Notes under the pieces: model-generated | What the model was told of the DNA's origin: nothing | The model's input: the letters and a program-made list of their open reading frames with translations, nothing else | Databases searched by the model: none | Made by a program: the position numbers and the translations under genes | In this document: piece by piece, positions 36,121-46,023 of the stretch | Numbering within the stretch: position 1 is the first letter of the stretch | Layout of the letters: every line of letters begins with the position of its first letter | Assembly (NCBI RefSeq): GCF_011947365.2 | Contig: NZ_JAAVSH020000001.1 | Location: 3,443,382 to 3,507,381 of the forward strand | DNA length: 64,000 nt | Source: an endosymbiont of Lamellibrachia barhami | GTDB taxonomy: Bacteria; Pseudomonadota; Gammaproteobacteria; Chromatiales; Chromatiaceae | Direction: 5' to 3'

Positions 36121-36726
36121 ATGAACACTACCGCACCGGTTCTCGATATGCCGACGAAAGATCTCGATGCCTGGTTCAACCAGCGCTTCGACGAGAAGAT
36201 GGCTGAACGCGAAGCAGCCCACACCCCATCCATGACCATTATCGCCACCAAGGGAACCATGGACATGGCCTACCCGCCCTTCATTCTCGCATCAACGGCG
36301 GCTGCACTGGGATGGGATGTTTCAATATTCTTTACCTTTTACGGATTGAGCCTGTTGAAAAAGCAGCTGGATCTCAAGGTAAGCCCACTGGGCAATCCCG
36401 CCATGCCTATGAAATTGCCGGAGGGACCTTCATGGATAAGAGGTAAGGAGCTGCCCATCCCCACTTCCATCATGACGTTGGTCCCGGGTTTTGAAAAACT
36501 GGCAACCTCTTTGATGCAGAAGACCATGGACAAGAAAGGTATCGCACGCATTAAAGAGCTGAGAGAGTTATGCGTCGAAGCCGAAGTTAAACTTGTCGCC
36601 TGTCAAATGACCGTTGATCTTTTTGACCACGACCAAAACGATTTCATCCCGGAAATTCACGAATGGGTTGGAGCCGCCAGTTTCCTGCCTCGGGCGCTGA
36701 AGGCCGATGTGAACCTATTTGTCTGA
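36121..36726 (+). CDS. dsrE2: DsrE2-type sulfur carrier / peroxiredoxin-family protein
   Basis: 201 aa from the ATG at 36121 behind AGGAG. Domain of the DsrE/DsrF/DrsH-like fold: MTIIATKGTMDMAYPPFILASTAAALGWDVSIFFTFYGLSLL, then a C-terminal LCVEAEVKLVACQMTVDLF holding the conserved Cys pair used in sulfur transfer in DsrE2. DsrE2 proteins are membrane-associated partners of TusA; a hydrophobic stretch at about 55-85 fits. A strong terminator follows, so tusA-dsrE2 is a closed two-gene unit. Confidence 0.88.
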   Translation: MNTTAPVLDMPTKDLDAWFNQRFDEKMAEREAAHTPSMTIIATKGTMDMAYPPFILASTAAALGWDVSIFFTFYGLSLLKKQLDLKVSPLGNPAMPMKLPEGPSWIRGKELPIPTSIMTLVPGFEKLATSLMQKTMDKKGIARIKELRELCVEAEVKLVACQMTVDLFDHDQNDFIPEIHEWVGAASFLPRALKADVNLFV

Positions 36727-36732
36727 CAAGCG

Positions 36733-36751
36733 GGGGGCATTGCCCCCTTTT
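36733..36751 (+). terminator. Rho-independent terminator after dsrE2
   Basis: GGGGGC (36733-36738), loop ATT, GCCCCC (36742-36747) and TTTT. The stem begins 7 bp after the dsrE2 stop. Confidence 0.9.
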
Positions 36752-36882
36752 ATCACCCAAGTATCCGCCCTTCTCCCATTGAGCATTTCAATGATCAAAA
36801 AAGCTTGGGCACGTTGAAAATCTCGCTGCACGCTGAACTTTTTTCTCCAGACGCCACACGCCGGCCTCTTACCGTTCTCAGG

Positions 36883-36911
36883 TTGACTAACTGGGTCACA
36901 CACTCTAGATT
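36883..36911 (+). promoter_or_regulatory. Candidate sigma-70 promoter of the metal efflux operon
   Basis: TTGACT (36883-36888) and TAGATT (36906-36911) are separated by 17 bp and lie about 30 bp upstream of the first gene at 36942. Confidence 0.65.
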
Positions 36912-36941
36912 GGCCGTACAACTAGATTCCCTAAGGAACCC

Positions 36942-37256
36942 ATGCTCCGTCGTCTATTAATCACATGGCTTATCGTCTCCATCCTCGGTTACGGGATGGC
37001 GTTGGCTGCTGATGTGCACAACAAACAGTCAACGGATCAAACCCACGAGATTGGCGATAACACAACGCATCCTGCCGATATGGACGATGCGGGCGACAGC
37101 GACCACTGCTGTCACGGGGTCATCCATCTACTGGGATTAAACCAGGCTGAAGCGATCAAACTGTCAGCCGATCATGGTATTTTGCGGACTCCTTATCCTG
37201 TTTCAAGCGTCTCCTCTCCCCCTGCGTCTCTTTTCCGCCCTCCAATCTCTGCCTGA
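36942..37256 (+). CDS. CzcI-like small periplasmic protein
   Basis: 104 aa: a signal peptide (MLRRLLITWLIVSILGYGMALAA) and a short mature part with many Asp/His and HCCHGVIHLLG, followed by a proline/serine-rich tail. Small His/Cys-containing secreted proteins like this commonly precede czcCBA operons (CzcI type) and may act in metal sensing. The position supports the call; sequence similarity alone is weak. Confidence 0.6.
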   Translation: MLRRLLITWLIVSILGYGMALAADVHNKQSTDQTHEIGDNTTHPADMDDAGDSDHCCHGVIHLLGLNQAEAIKLSADHGILRTPYPVSSVSSPPASLFRPPISA

Positions 37257-37355
37257 TTTTCGTCTCACCTCACCCTGCAATAAACCTGCCTGCTGTTTGC
37301 CGGATCAGTGTTTGTAACAGGTTCTCTTTGTTAACGAATTTACGGGACTCCGGTT

Positions 37356-38621
37356 ATGTCATTCTCCATCTGCAGGCATGCAGGCCTGTTCGCCTGTTTA
37401 TTAACCTTTACTGTCTGGACACCCGCTGCGAATGCCAAGGGGCAACCACCCCAAGACGTGGAAGCTCAACAACTGTCTGCGATCGTCTACCATGCACTGG
37501 AATCAAACCCGGAGATACAGGCAGCTAAAGCCGCCGTGAACGCCGCTCAGGCAAGGCTTGCAGGCGCCGGGCTGCCGCTGAATAACCCTGAACTGGAACT
37601 GGAGGCTGAACGCACCGACATCAGTACCTACACCCTCGGCATCAGTCAGACCATTGACTGGTACAATAAACAGGATGCCATGGAGCAGGCTGTGCAGGCG
37701 GAACTGAATGTTGCCCGAACAGAGGTTACGGCCCTGAACCTGGTGAAGTCAGCGGCGCTTCTCAAGGCGATAGGCGGGATTGCCACCCACCGCGAGATCA
37801 CCACACTCTCCAGGCGCCGCACCGGGATACTGGAGCGCTTCTCTCAACTCGCCGAACAACGTCATGCGGCCGGTGACATCCCCCAGGTGGAGCTGGAACT
37901 GGCACGTCTCTCACTTGCAGAGGCTGTCATGCTACATGCCGGAACTGGCAGCGAACTCATCCAGGCAAAAAGCGACTATTTCAGCCTCAGCGGCCAGACA
38001 CTCAACGACAACATCAGGTTACCTGAGCAGCTACCAGCCAGCCTCTCCAGCACGTTGGATGAAGAGGCGCTCGTGCGGAATCATCCCCAGGTGCAAGTTG
38101 CGTTGCTGATGGCACAAGCTTCCCGGCAGCAGATTCATGCTGTGGATCAGGAGCGTAAGGCCGACCCCACATTCGGTTTGAGAGCGGGACGCGAAGAGAG
38201 TGAAAACCTGCTTGCCCTCACCTTCTCCATCCCCCTGCAGCTCAGAAACAATTTCCAAAGCAGTGTGAATGCCGCTCAGGCAGAGGCGCTGGCAGCGGAA
38301 CAGGAGGCGCGGCAGACCTACCGGAACCTGTTAATCCGTCTCAGGAGCGCACGGGAGCATTATCTGCTGGTTGCCAATGCCTGGTCCCTGTGGGTCTCCC
38401 ATGGGCGCAGCAGTCTGCACCAGCATATCGATCTGCTGGAAGCCCTGTGGCAGGCCGGAGAGATGAGCACCACCGACTACCTGTTACAGGTGCAACAGAC
38501 ACTGGATACACAGATCGCCGGGGTCAGACTCCAGGGTGATCTGTGGAGCACCTGGATCGATTGGTTGGGCGCCTCTGGCACCCTGAACGCGTGGTTGAAC
38601 AAAACATCGGAGGAGCAGTAA
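37356..38621 (+). CDS. czcC: CzcC-type outer-membrane efflux protein
   Basis: 421 aa with a signal peptide ending ANA. TolC-like outer-membrane factor: two repeats of long helices (e.g. AVNAAQARLAGAGLPLNNPELELEAER and SSVNAAQAEALAAEQEARQTYRNLLIRLRSAREHY). LPLNNPELELE is a CzcC hallmark. It forms the exit channel for the CzcBA pump. czcB starts 3 bp after the stop. Confidence 0.87.
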   Translation: MSFSICRHAGLFACLLTFTVWTPAANAKGQPPQDVEAQQLSAIVYHALESNPEIQAAKAAVNAAQARLAGAGLPLNNPELELEAERTDISTYTLGISQTIDWYNKQDAMEQAVQAELNVARTEVTALNLVKSAALLKAIGGIATHREITTLSRRRTGILERFSQLAEQRHAAGDIPQVELELARLSLAEAVMLHAGTGSELIQAKSDYFSLSGQTLNDNIRLPEQLPASLSSTLDEEALVRNHPQVQVALLMAQASRQQIHAVDQERKADPTFGLRAGREESENLLALTFSIPLQLRNNFQSSVNAAQAEALAAEQEARQTYRNLLIRLRSAREHYLLVANAWSLWVSHGRSSLHQHIDLLEALWQAGEMSTTDYLLQVQQTLDTQIAGVRLQGDLWSTWIDWLGASGTLNAWLNKTSEEQ

Positions 38622-38624
38622 AAC

Positions 38625-39788
38625 ATGTCTATTCAACAATGGATTCAATGCCTGCTTGTCCTGGTCTTTCTTTATGCCAATCCCCTCTATTCCGCAGATG
38701 AACATGACCATGACCCTGCCGAAAAGTCGACAGAAGCCGGACACAACGATGAAGATGGTCATGACGAGGAAAACCGCATTCATCTGAGTGATGAGCAGCG
38801 CCGCAGCGCCGGTATCCGCGTGGAGACCTTGACCCTTCGCCCTATTCCTACTGAAATCGAAGCCCCGGGGGAGATCCTGCTCAATGCTTACGCATCCAGT
38901 CAGGTCACGCCACGCATTAAGGCCCAGGTTATAAAGCGCCATATTCGCCTCGGGAATCCCGTTTCTGTGGGAGAACCCCTGGTTACGCTCTCCAGCGTCG
39001 CTATGGCAGAGGGCCAAGGCGCCCTGCTGGTCGCCGCCCAGGAGTGGCGAAGGGTGAAGAAACTGGGCAAGAAGGTGGTTTCAGAGAGACGCTATCTGGA
39101 GGCTCAGGTGGCTTTTCAACAGGCCCGCGCCAAACTGTTGGCCTATGGCCTGACAACCGGCCAGACCGATCGGTTGGTCACAGGAGACGCGATCCGTCAG
39201 GCAGACGGCCGCTTTACCTTGCTCTCGCCCCAGGCCGGTACAGTCATCCGGGACGATTTCATCATCGGGCAGATGATAGAACCCGGTGAACTGTTGTTCA
39301 AAATCACCGACGAATCCAGACTCTGGGTTCAGGCCAGGGTCAATCCGAAGTCAGTACCTCACATCAACATGGGTGCGCCGGCCCGTGTGCTGGCAGGAAC
39401 GGAATGGATAGAAGGCAAGGTCATCCAGGTACATCACGCACTGGATGAGACCACCCGCACCCTGGCGGTTCGTCTGGAGATCCCCAATCCGGCGGACCGG
39501 CTCCATCCCGGTCAGTTCGTGACGGCCAGGATCAAGACCGGCGAGTCGGGGCAGAACGCCCTCACCCTGCCACTGGATGCCGTAATGCGTAGTCCCGATG
39601 GGGATTGGCAGGTCTTTGTAGAAGAGGAACCCGGCGAGTTCGAACCCAAAGAGGTCGAGCTGCTCCGGCAACTGCCCGGTCTGGCTGTGATTGGTGGACT
39701 GAAACCTGGAACCCGCGTGGTCACGCAGGGCGCCTTCTTTGTGCAATCGGAACTGGCCAAGTCCGGTTTCGAAGTCCACAACCATTGA
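38625..39788 (+). CDS. czcB: CzcB-type RND periplasmic adaptor
   Basis: 387 aa with a signal peptide followed by an acidic/His-rich stretch (DEHDHDPAEKSTEAGHNDEDGHDEENRIH) that could bind divalent metals before the membrane-fusion domains. The hairpin/lipoyl (RIKAQVIKRHIRLGNPVSVGEPLVTL) and beta-barrel regions (HPGQFVTARIKTGE) follow. It connects CzcA with CzcC. Confidence 0.9.
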   Translation: MSIQQWIQCLLVLVFLYANPLYSADEHDHDPAEKSTEAGHNDEDGHDEENRIHLSDEQRRSAGIRVETLTLRPIPTEIEAPGEILLNAYASSQVTPRIKAQVIKRHIRLGNPVSVGEPLVTLSSVAMAEGQGALLVAAQEWRRVKKLGKKVVSERRYLEAQVAFQQARAKLLAYGLTTGQTDRLVTGDAIRQADGRFTLLSPQAGTVIRDDFIIGQMIEPGELLFKITDESRLWVQARVNPKSVPHINMGAPARVLAGTEWIEGKVIQVHHALDETTRTLAVRLEIPNPADRLHPGQFVTARIKTGESGQNALTLPLDAVMRSPDGDWQVFVEEEPGEFEPKEVELLRQLPGLAVIGGLKPGTRVVTQGAFFVQSELAKSGFEVHNH

Positions 39789-39798
39789 GGGCAACACC

Positions 39799-42700
39799 AT
39801 GTTGAACAGACTGATCGACTGGTCGGTGGCCAACCGCCTGCTGGTGGTGCTCGCTCTGCTGGCCGCATTGGGTGCTGCTGCCGCACTGATTCCAAAACTC
39901 AATCTCGACGCCTTCCCGGATGTCACCAATGTCCAGGTGCAGATCAACACAGAGGCCCAGGGTCTGGCCGCCGAGGAGGTGGAGCAACTCATTACCTATC
40001 CCATCGAAGCGGTGATGTACGCCCTGCCCGATGTGGAGGAGGTCCGTTCCATCTCCAAGACCGGACTCTCCGTCATTACTGTGGTCTTCAAAGAGGGCAC
40101 CGATATCTACTTCGCCCGCCAGCTCGTCTTTGAGCGGCTGCAGGATGCCAGAGAGCAGATTCCCTCAGGGGTCGGCACGCCGGAGATGGGACCCAACACC
40201 TCCGGCCTGGGACAGATTTATCAATATATCCTGCGCTCCGACGATCCGCAGAGACATGGCGCCATCGCCCTGCGCAGCCTCAACGACTGGGTGGTAAAGC
40301 TGCTGCTGTTGCCGGTAGACGGCATTACCGATGTACTCTCCTACGGTGGTGAGGTGCGGCAGTACCAGGTACAGGTCGACCCCAGAAAACAGCTCGCCTA
40401 CGGCATCAGCATCGATGAGATTGCCGCAGCCATCGAAGCCAATAACCGCAACGCCGGTGGCTGGTATATGGACCGTGGTGCGGAACAGTTGGTGATCCGC
40501 GGTGTGGGTTGGCTACGTGCAGGCAAAGAGGGTCTGCAAGACATCAGAAACATCCCGCTCAAACAGAAAAACGGCGTAGTGGTCCGGGTGGAGGATATCG
40601 CACAGGTGGAATTTGGTGGCGAGATTCGCCAGGGCGCGGTGACCATGACCCGCCGCAACACCGAAGGGGAAGCAGAACCCCTGGGCGAGGTGGTGGCCGG
40701 CATCGTGCTCAAACGATTGGGGGCAAATACCAAAGCGACCATCGATGCCGTCAAAGAGCGACTGACCGCGATCCAGCAGGCACTGCCTGAAGGCGTCACC
40801 ATCGAGCCCTTCTATGACCAGGCCGATCTGGTGGAGCAGGCGGTGGAGACTGTCAGCCGGGCCCTCACTGAGGCCTTCGTACTGATCTTGGTTGTGCTGC
40901 TGCTATTCCTGCTCAATTTCCGTGCCACCCTGCTGGTGCTGATCTCGGTGCCACTATCGGTCGGGCTGGCCCTGACTGTCATGAGCTACTGGGGACTCTC
41001 AGCCAATCTGATGTCACTGGGTGGTCTGGCCATCGCCATCGGCATGATGGTGGACGGCTCGGTGGTGATGATGGAGAACATCTTCAAACACCTCACCCAC
41101 CCGGACGAGGAACATCTGGAAAGCGTCGAAAAAACTGTCGCCCCCAACGATAGCGATCCCTATAACGCCTCCCAGGATCGCCACGGCATCCCCCTGCGCA
41201 TTCAGGAGGCCGCCCGCGAGGTGGGCAGGCCAGTCTTCTATGCGGTCATCATCATCATCGTGGTCTTCGCCCCACTATTCGCGCTGGAAGGTGTCGAGGG
41301 CAAGCTGTTTCAACCCATGGCCGTATCCATCGTGTTGGCTATGCTGACCTCCCTTGCGGTGGCGCTGGTGGTCATACCCGCACTCGCCACTTATGCCTTC
41401 CGTCGGGCTGTCAAACATCGCAACAGTCCGGTCTTCCTGCCACTGGAGTGGCTCTACCGGCACTCGCTTCGTTTCGCCCTAAAAGTGAAATGGCTGGTGG
41501 TGTTGACGGCCTTGGGCATTTTCGCCGGCACCATGACACTGCTACCCCATCTGGGCACAGAGTTCGTGCCCGAACTGGAAGAGGGCACCATCAACATCCG
41601 GGTCACCCTGGCGCCCTCAGCCAGCCTGGATACCGCACTGGGTGTGGCGGCCAAGCTTGAAGAGCGCCTCATGACCTTCCCCGAGGTGATCTATGCATCC
41701 AGCCGCATCGGCCGGCCTGAGCTCGGCGGTGACCCGGAGCCTGTCTCCAACATAGAGATCTATGTGGGATTGAAGCCGGTGGAAGAGTGGAGCAATGCCC
41801 AAGACCGTCTCGAACTGCAGAAACGGTTCGAAGAGACCCTGTCAGTGCATCCCGGCCTGCTCCTCACCTTCTCGCAACCCATCGCAACGCGAGTGGACGA
41901 GTTGCTCTCCGGCGTCAAGGCAGAGCTGGCGATCAAACTGTTCGGGCCGGATCTGAAGATACTGGCTGCAAAAGGCAAAGCCATCGAGGCATTGACCCGA
42001 AAGGTCGATGGCACCCGCGGCGTGGAGATGGAACAGATTGCCGGCGAGGCCCAGCTGACGATACGTCCCCGGCGGGATCTGTTGGCCCGTTACGGCATCC
42101 CGGTTTCGCAGGTGATGGATCTGGTGGCCGACGGCATCGGGGGTACCGAGGCGGGTCAGGTCATTCAGGGCAACGAGCGATACGATATCACCGTGCGCCT
42201 GGCAAAAAACTTCCGCCAGGATACAGAGACATTAAAGGGGTTGGTACTACAGGCCCCCGGTGGCGCCTGGGTGCGGTTGGGCGAAGTGGCCGATGTGGTC
42301 ATCGAGTCCGGTCCCCCGCAAATCCGCCGTGATGATGTGCAGCGCCGGGTAGTGATCCAGTCCAACGTGGAGGGGCGCGACATGGGCGGCCTGGTGGCAG
42401 AACTACGCCGGCGTATCGCTGATGAGATCGATCTGCCGGTGGGCTACTCGGTAGTCTTCGGTGGGCAGTTCGAAAACCAGCAGCGGGCGCAACAGCGGTT
42501 GATGATCGTGGTACCGCTCTCTCTCGGCCTGATTTTCCTGCTGCTCTACTTCGCTTTCCACTCCGTGGGACAGGCGTTACTGATCATGCTCAACGTCCCG
42601 CTGGCACTGATCGGCGGCATCGCCGCCCTCTACTGGACCGGCCAGTATCTCTCGGTACCCGGCTCCATCGGTTTTATCGCCCTGTTCGGAGTGGCGGTGC

Positions 42701-43002
42701 TCAACGGCGTGGTGATGGTCAATGCCATCAACCAGAATGTCGAGGCCGGTGGCCCCGTCTCCGAGGCGGTCTTCCAAGGCGCCCTCTCCCGTCTGCGTCC
42801 GGTACTGATGACCGCCGCCATTGCCGCATTAGGCCTGATACCGATGCTGCTCTCCTCGGGTATCGGCTCTGAAGTACAACGCCCTCTGGCCACTGTGGTG
42901 GTCGGAGGATTGGCATCGAGCACCCTGCTGACCCTATTTGTCCTACCCAGCCTCTATCGGGTATTTTCAAAGCGAAATTTGCGTAATTTGGGGTCAGAGT
43001 AA
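39799..43002 (+). CDS. czcA: CzcA-type heavy-metal efflux RND pump
   Basis: 1067-aa proton-driven inner-membrane pump of the CzcA/CusA family. The ATG at 39799 lies 10 bp after czcB (the frame opens earlier inside czcB). The N-terminal helix LVVLALLAALGAAAALIPKLNLDAFPDVTNVQVQINTEA is diagnostic of heavy-metal RND; TM4 has GMMVDGSVVMMENIF. Twelve membrane helices and two large periplasmic loops are apparent. Substrate (Zn/Co/Cd versus Cu/Ag) cannot be fixed: no Met-rich loop suggestive of CusA is obvious. The stop codon lies within an inverted repeat. Confidence 0.93.
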   Translation: MLNRLIDWSVANRLLVVLALLAALGAAAALIPKLNLDAFPDVTNVQVQINTEAQGLAAEEVEQLITYPIEAVMYALPDVEEVRSISKTGLSVITVVFKEGTDIYFARQLVFERLQDAREQIPSGVGTPEMGPNTSGLGQIYQYILRSDDPQRHGAIALRSLNDWVVKLLLLPVDGITDVLSYGGEVRQYQVQVDPRKQLAYGISIDEIAAAIEANNRNAGGWYMDRGAEQLVIRGVGWLRAGKEGLQDIRNIPLKQKNGVVVRVEDIAQVEFGGEIRQGAVTMTRRNTEGEAEPLGEVVAGIVLKRLGANTKATIDAVKERLTAIQQALPEGVTIEPFYDQADLVEQAVETVSRALTEAFVLILVVLLLFLLNFRATLLVLISVPLSVGLALTVMSYWGLSANLMSLGGLAIAIGMMVDGSVVMMENIFKHLTHPDEEHLESVEKTVAPNDSDPYNASQDRHGIPLRIQEAAREVGRPVFYAVIIIIVVFAPLFALEGVEGKLFQPMAVSIVLAMLTSLAVALVVIPALATYAFRRAVKHRNSPVFLPLEWLYRHSLRFALKVKWLVVLTALGIFAGTMTLLPHLGTEFVPELEEGTINIRVTLAPSASLDTALGVAAKLEERLMTFPEVIYASSRIGRPELGGDPEPVSNIEIYVGLKPVEEWSNAQDRLELQKRFEETLSVHPGLLLTFSQPIATRVDELLSGVKAELAIKLFGPDLKILAAKGKAIEALTRKVDGTRGVEMEQIAGEAQLTIRPRRDLLARYGIPVSQVMDLVADGIGGTEAGQVIQGNERYDITVRLAKNFRQDTETLKGLVLQAPGGAWVRLGEVADVVIESGPPQIRRDDVQRRVVIQSNVEGRDMGGLVAELRRRIADEIDLPVGYSVVFGGQFENQQRAQQRLMIVVPLSLGLIFLLLYFAFHSVGQALLIMLNVPLALIGGIAALYWTGQYLSVPGSIGFIALFGVAVLNGVVMVNAINQNVEAGGPVSEAVFQGALSRLRPVLMTAAIAALGLIPMLLSSGIGSEVQRPLATVVVGGLASSTLLTLFVLPSLYRVFSKRNLRNLGSE

Positions 43003-43048
43003 AAATTGTTAAAATTGTTGAGAAAATTTTTTACTCTGACCCCAAATT
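42985..43048. repeat. Inverted repeat at the czcA stop, probable terminator
   Basis: AATTTGGGGTCAGAGTAAAA (42985-43004) and its exact inverse complement (43029-43048) surround a 24-base loop. The czcA TAA is inside the left arm. The motif GGGGTCAGAGTAAAA resembles REP-type words; it could also end transcription. Confidence 0.85.
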
Positions 43049-43106
43049 AAACACCAAATTAAACACATCTCCGCACCTGCAAAACACCTTCCTACCGGAT
43101 GACTTG

Positions 43107-43141
43107 TTGACACAATGAATGCGAATCATTATCATTCGCAT
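43107..43141 (+). promoter_or_regulatory. Sigma-70 promoter overlapped by a Fur box
   Basis: TTGACA (43107-43112), 17-bp spacer, TATCAT (43130-43135). The -10 lies inside a palindrome with arms ATGCGAAT (43119-43126) and ATTCGCAT (43134-43141) around CATTATC, which closely matches the Fur consensus built of AATGATAAT-type units. Iron-bound Fur should block this promoter. Confidence 0.88.
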
Positions 43142-43268
43142 CTCAACTAACCCTGAGTCAATTTCTGCCGTCTGAACGGCAGGAAAGAGCGTATTTTCAG
43201 CCAGTCAACCTGGACCTCCAGATCCTGGCAGCCAGCTAGTATCGTGTTGCTGATCCTGAGAGGAAGTA

Positions 43269-44408
43269 GTGAACAGAGAGAGAACGATTGCCGGTCTCCT
43301 GGCGACGATGATTGGTGCCGGCGTGCCGCTATCCACTCCCCTGGCTGATGAGGACGAACTGCGGCGGGAGATCCTGAATCTCAAACACAAGGTCGAGCGT
43401 CTGGAGAAGAGCCGCAGGACGGTTGATAGTTCCAAGCCAACAGAGTCGGACTTTTCGAAGAACATTACCCTAAGCGGCCTGGTGGAGGTCGAAGTGGGCT
43501 ACAATGACGGCCCGGATGGCAGCCATAGTGATATCAGCCTGGCCACGGTGGAACTGGGGATCGACGCTCAGGTCACACCCTGGGCCAACGCCCATGTATT
43601 GATCCTTTATGAGGAGGGTGGGAGCAATTCCCCCGAGATCGACGAAGGGATCATCACTCTGCAGAACCAGGATGCGTCTCCCCTCTCCCTTGCCGTCGGC
43701 CGCATGACTCTGCCCTTTGGTAACTTCGAGAGCGCGATGGTCTCTGATCCCCTCACCCTGGAGATCGGCGAGATCCGGGGGACCGCCCTGCAGGCCGGTT
43801 ATCACTCGGGTGGTTTCTACAGTTCAGCCTTTATCTTCAATGGAGAGACAAAAACGGACGGTAGTGAGTCCATCGACCAGTACGGTTTCAACCTGGGACT
43901 GGCACAGGATGATGAAGTGGCGGATTTTGGTTACGACATCGGCCTCTCCTGGATCAATAATCTGGCCGACTCGAATAGCTTGCAGGAGATCATCACTGAT
44001 CCCATCAACCTGACCAGCAAGATATCGGGTTACAGCGTTCATGCCCTGGCCACCACCGGTCCGTTCACCCTCATCGGTGAGTATCTTGCGGCATCCAGCA
44101 CCTTCGACAGCGCCGATCTGGCTTTTAACGGCGCTGGCGCCAAACCGGTCGCACTCAACATCGAAGCGAACTACATCCTCCCGCTAGCCGGAAAAGGGAC
44201 GATCTTCGCCATCGCCTGGCAGGGAACGCGAGAGACCCTTGCACTGGCATTGCCGGAGAATCGTTATCTCGCGACCCTCTCTGTGGGAATCTACGAAAAC
44301 ACAGTCCTCTCCTTCGAGTACGCCTACGATGAGGATTACGCCGCCAGCGAAGGGGGTAGCGGCGAGGCCACCGACAGCATCACCGCCCAGCTCGCCGTGG
44401 TATTTTGA
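43269..44408 (+). CDS. LbtU-family siderophore porin
   Basis: 379 aa from a GTG behind GAGAGGAAG. A signal peptide (ending PLA) is followed by a short coiled coil (DELRREILNLKHKVERLEKSRR) and a barrel of alternating strands starting NITLSGLVEVEVGYND and ending SITAQLAVVF with the terminal Phe of outer-membrane proteins. PFGNFESAMVSDPLTLEIGEIR and the coiled-coil-plus-barrel plan match Legionella LbtU, the TonB-independent siderophore receptor. The Fur box upstream supports an iron-uptake role. Confidence 0.82.
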   Translation: MNRERTIAGLLATMIGAGVPLSTPLADEDELRREILNLKHKVERLEKSRRTVDSSKPTESDFSKNITLSGLVEVEVGYNDGPDGSHSDISLATVELGIDAQVTPWANAHVLILYEEGGSNSPEIDEGIITLQNQDASPLSLAVGRMTLPFGNFESAMVSDPLTLEIGEIRGTALQAGYHSGGFYSSAFIFNGETKTDGSESIDQYGFNLGLAQDDEVADFGYDIGLSWINNLADSNSLQEIITDPINLTSKISGYSVHALATTGPFTLIGEYLAASSTFDSADLAFNGAGAKPVALNIEANYILPLAGKGTIFAIAWQGTRETLALALPENRYLATLSVGIYENTVLSFEYAYDEDYAASEGGSGEATDSITAQLAVVF

Positions 44409-44496
44409 CAGCATGACCGATCAGCCAAACCAATTGCGAAGTGGTGAGGCGAAACTGAGTGGCTCTGCCTTCCGTGGAAGGGCACATCGAAAGAGA

Positions 44497-45993
44497 TTAC
44501 ACCTCTGGCCGCATGTGCGGGAACAACAGAACATCGCGGATGGAGGGTGAATCGGTGAGCAACATCACCAACCGGTCGATGCCGATACCCTCACCAGCCG
44601 TCGGGGGCATACCGTGTTCGAGAGCGCGCACATAGTCGTCATCAAAATGCATCGCTTCATCATCGCCCGCATCCTTCTCCGCAACCTGTTTGCGGAAACG
44701 CTCTGCCTGATCCTCCGCATCATTGAGTTCCGAAAAACCGTTGGCGATCTCACGGCCACCGACAAAAAACTCGAAACGATCGGTAACGAAAGGGTTTTCA
44801 TCGTTGCGACGGGCCAAGGGGGAAACCTCTGTAGGATAGGCGGTGATAAACGTCGGGTTCATCAGGTGATGCTCAACCGTCTTCTCAAATATTTCAATCT
44901 GCACCTTGCCCAGACCGTAGATCTCTTTCAGGGGAATCTCCAGACGCTTTGCGATTGCCCGGGCACTCTCAAGATCATCGAGCTCCGCTTCGCTGATATC
45001 AGGATTGAAGCGGAGGATTGACTCTTTAATGGTCATACGCTGAAACGGCGCACCAAAATCGTAGGACTCACCCTGATAGTCGATCTTGGTCTTGCCCAAC
45101 ACCGTTTCACACATGGCGCGCAACATATCCTCAGTGAGGTTCATCAGATCATTAAAATCTGCATACGCCTCATAAAACTCCAGCATGGTGAATTCAGGAT
45201 TATGGCGACTGGAGAGACCCTCATTGCGAAAATTGCGATTGATCTCGTAAACCCGCTCAAATCCACCCACCACCAGGCGTTTGAGATAGAGTTCCGGTGC
45301 GATACGCAGGAACAGATCCATATCCAACGCATTATGTTTGGTGGTGAAAGGACGCGCTGTTGCGCCGCCGGGGATGACCTGCATCATGGGAGTTTCCACC
45401 TCCATGAACTGCCTGCTGTTCAGATAATTGCGGATAAATTGAACCACTTGGGTACGGGTACGGAATGTCTCTCGTGTCGCCTCGTTCATGATCAGGTCGA
45501 CGTACCTTTGACGGTAACGCTGCTCCTGATTCGACAGACCGTGAAATTTTTCCGGCAAGGGACGCAGCGCCTTGGTGAGCAGACGAACACTGTCCACCTT
45601 GACCGACAGTTCACCGGTGCGGGTTTTAAACAGCACGCCTTCCGCGCCAATGATGTCGCCGATATCCCACTTCTTGAACTGGGTGTTGTAGACCCCCTCT
45701 TCCAGGGAATCCCGCTGGACGAAGAGTTGCATACGGCCTGACATATCCTGCAAATGCGCGAAGCTCGCCTTGCCCATTACCCGGCGGCTCATCATGCGTC
45801 CTGCAATGGAGACCCGCAGCCCGAGGGATTCCATCTCCTCACCCGATTTTTCATCGTACTCCGCATGCAATTCGCCGTTCATGCAGTCGCGCCGGAAATC
45901 ATTGGGGAAGGCGTTGCCGGCTTCACGCAGCTGGTTCAACTTATCGCGCCGCTGGGCGATGAGCTTGTTTTCGTCCTGTACTTGATCGTTCAT
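44497..45993 (-). CDS. lysS: Lysyl-tRNA synthetase, class II
   Basis: 498 aa from [16 protein letters not shown] (45993). OB-fold anticodon domain (about 60-140), then class II motifs: motif 1 [21 protein letters not shown], motif 2 [20 protein letters not shown] and motif 3 [13 protein letters not shown]. It charges tRNA-Lys. It lies downstream of prfB on the same strand, the same order as in E. coli, separated by a hairpin. Confidence 0.96.
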   Translation of the reverse strand: MNDQVQDENKLIAQRRDKLNQLREAGNAFPNDFRRDCMNGELHAEYDEKSGEEMESLGLRVSIAGRMMSRRVMGKASFAHLQDMSGRMQLFVQRDSLEEGVYNTQFKKWDIGDIIGAEGVLFKTRTGELSVKVDSVRLLTKALRPLPEKFHGLSNQEQRYRQRYVDLIMNEATRETFRTRTQVVQFIRNYLNSRQFMEVETPMMQVIPGGATARPFTTKHNALDMDLFLRIAPELYLKRLVVGGFERVYEINRNFRNEGLSSRHNPEFTMLEFYEAYADFNDLMNLTEDMLRAMCETVLGKTKIDYQGESYDFGAPFQRMTIKESILRFNPDISEAELDDLESARAIAKRLEIPLKEIYGLGKVQIEIFEKTVEHHLMNPTFITAYPTEVSPLARRNDENPFVTDRFEFFVGGREIANGFSELNDAEDQAERFRKQVAEKDAGDDEAMHFDDDYVRALEHGMPPTAGEGIGIDRLVMLLTDSPSIRDVLLFPHMRPEV

Positions 45994-46023
45994 ATTACTC
46001 TGTTCAAAATCTGATAAATGAAG

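Noticed and set aside
44414-44550. Short open frame between the porin and lysS
   Set aside because: No ribosome-binding site, overlaps the lysS 3' end, arginine/histidine-rich translation of no known type.
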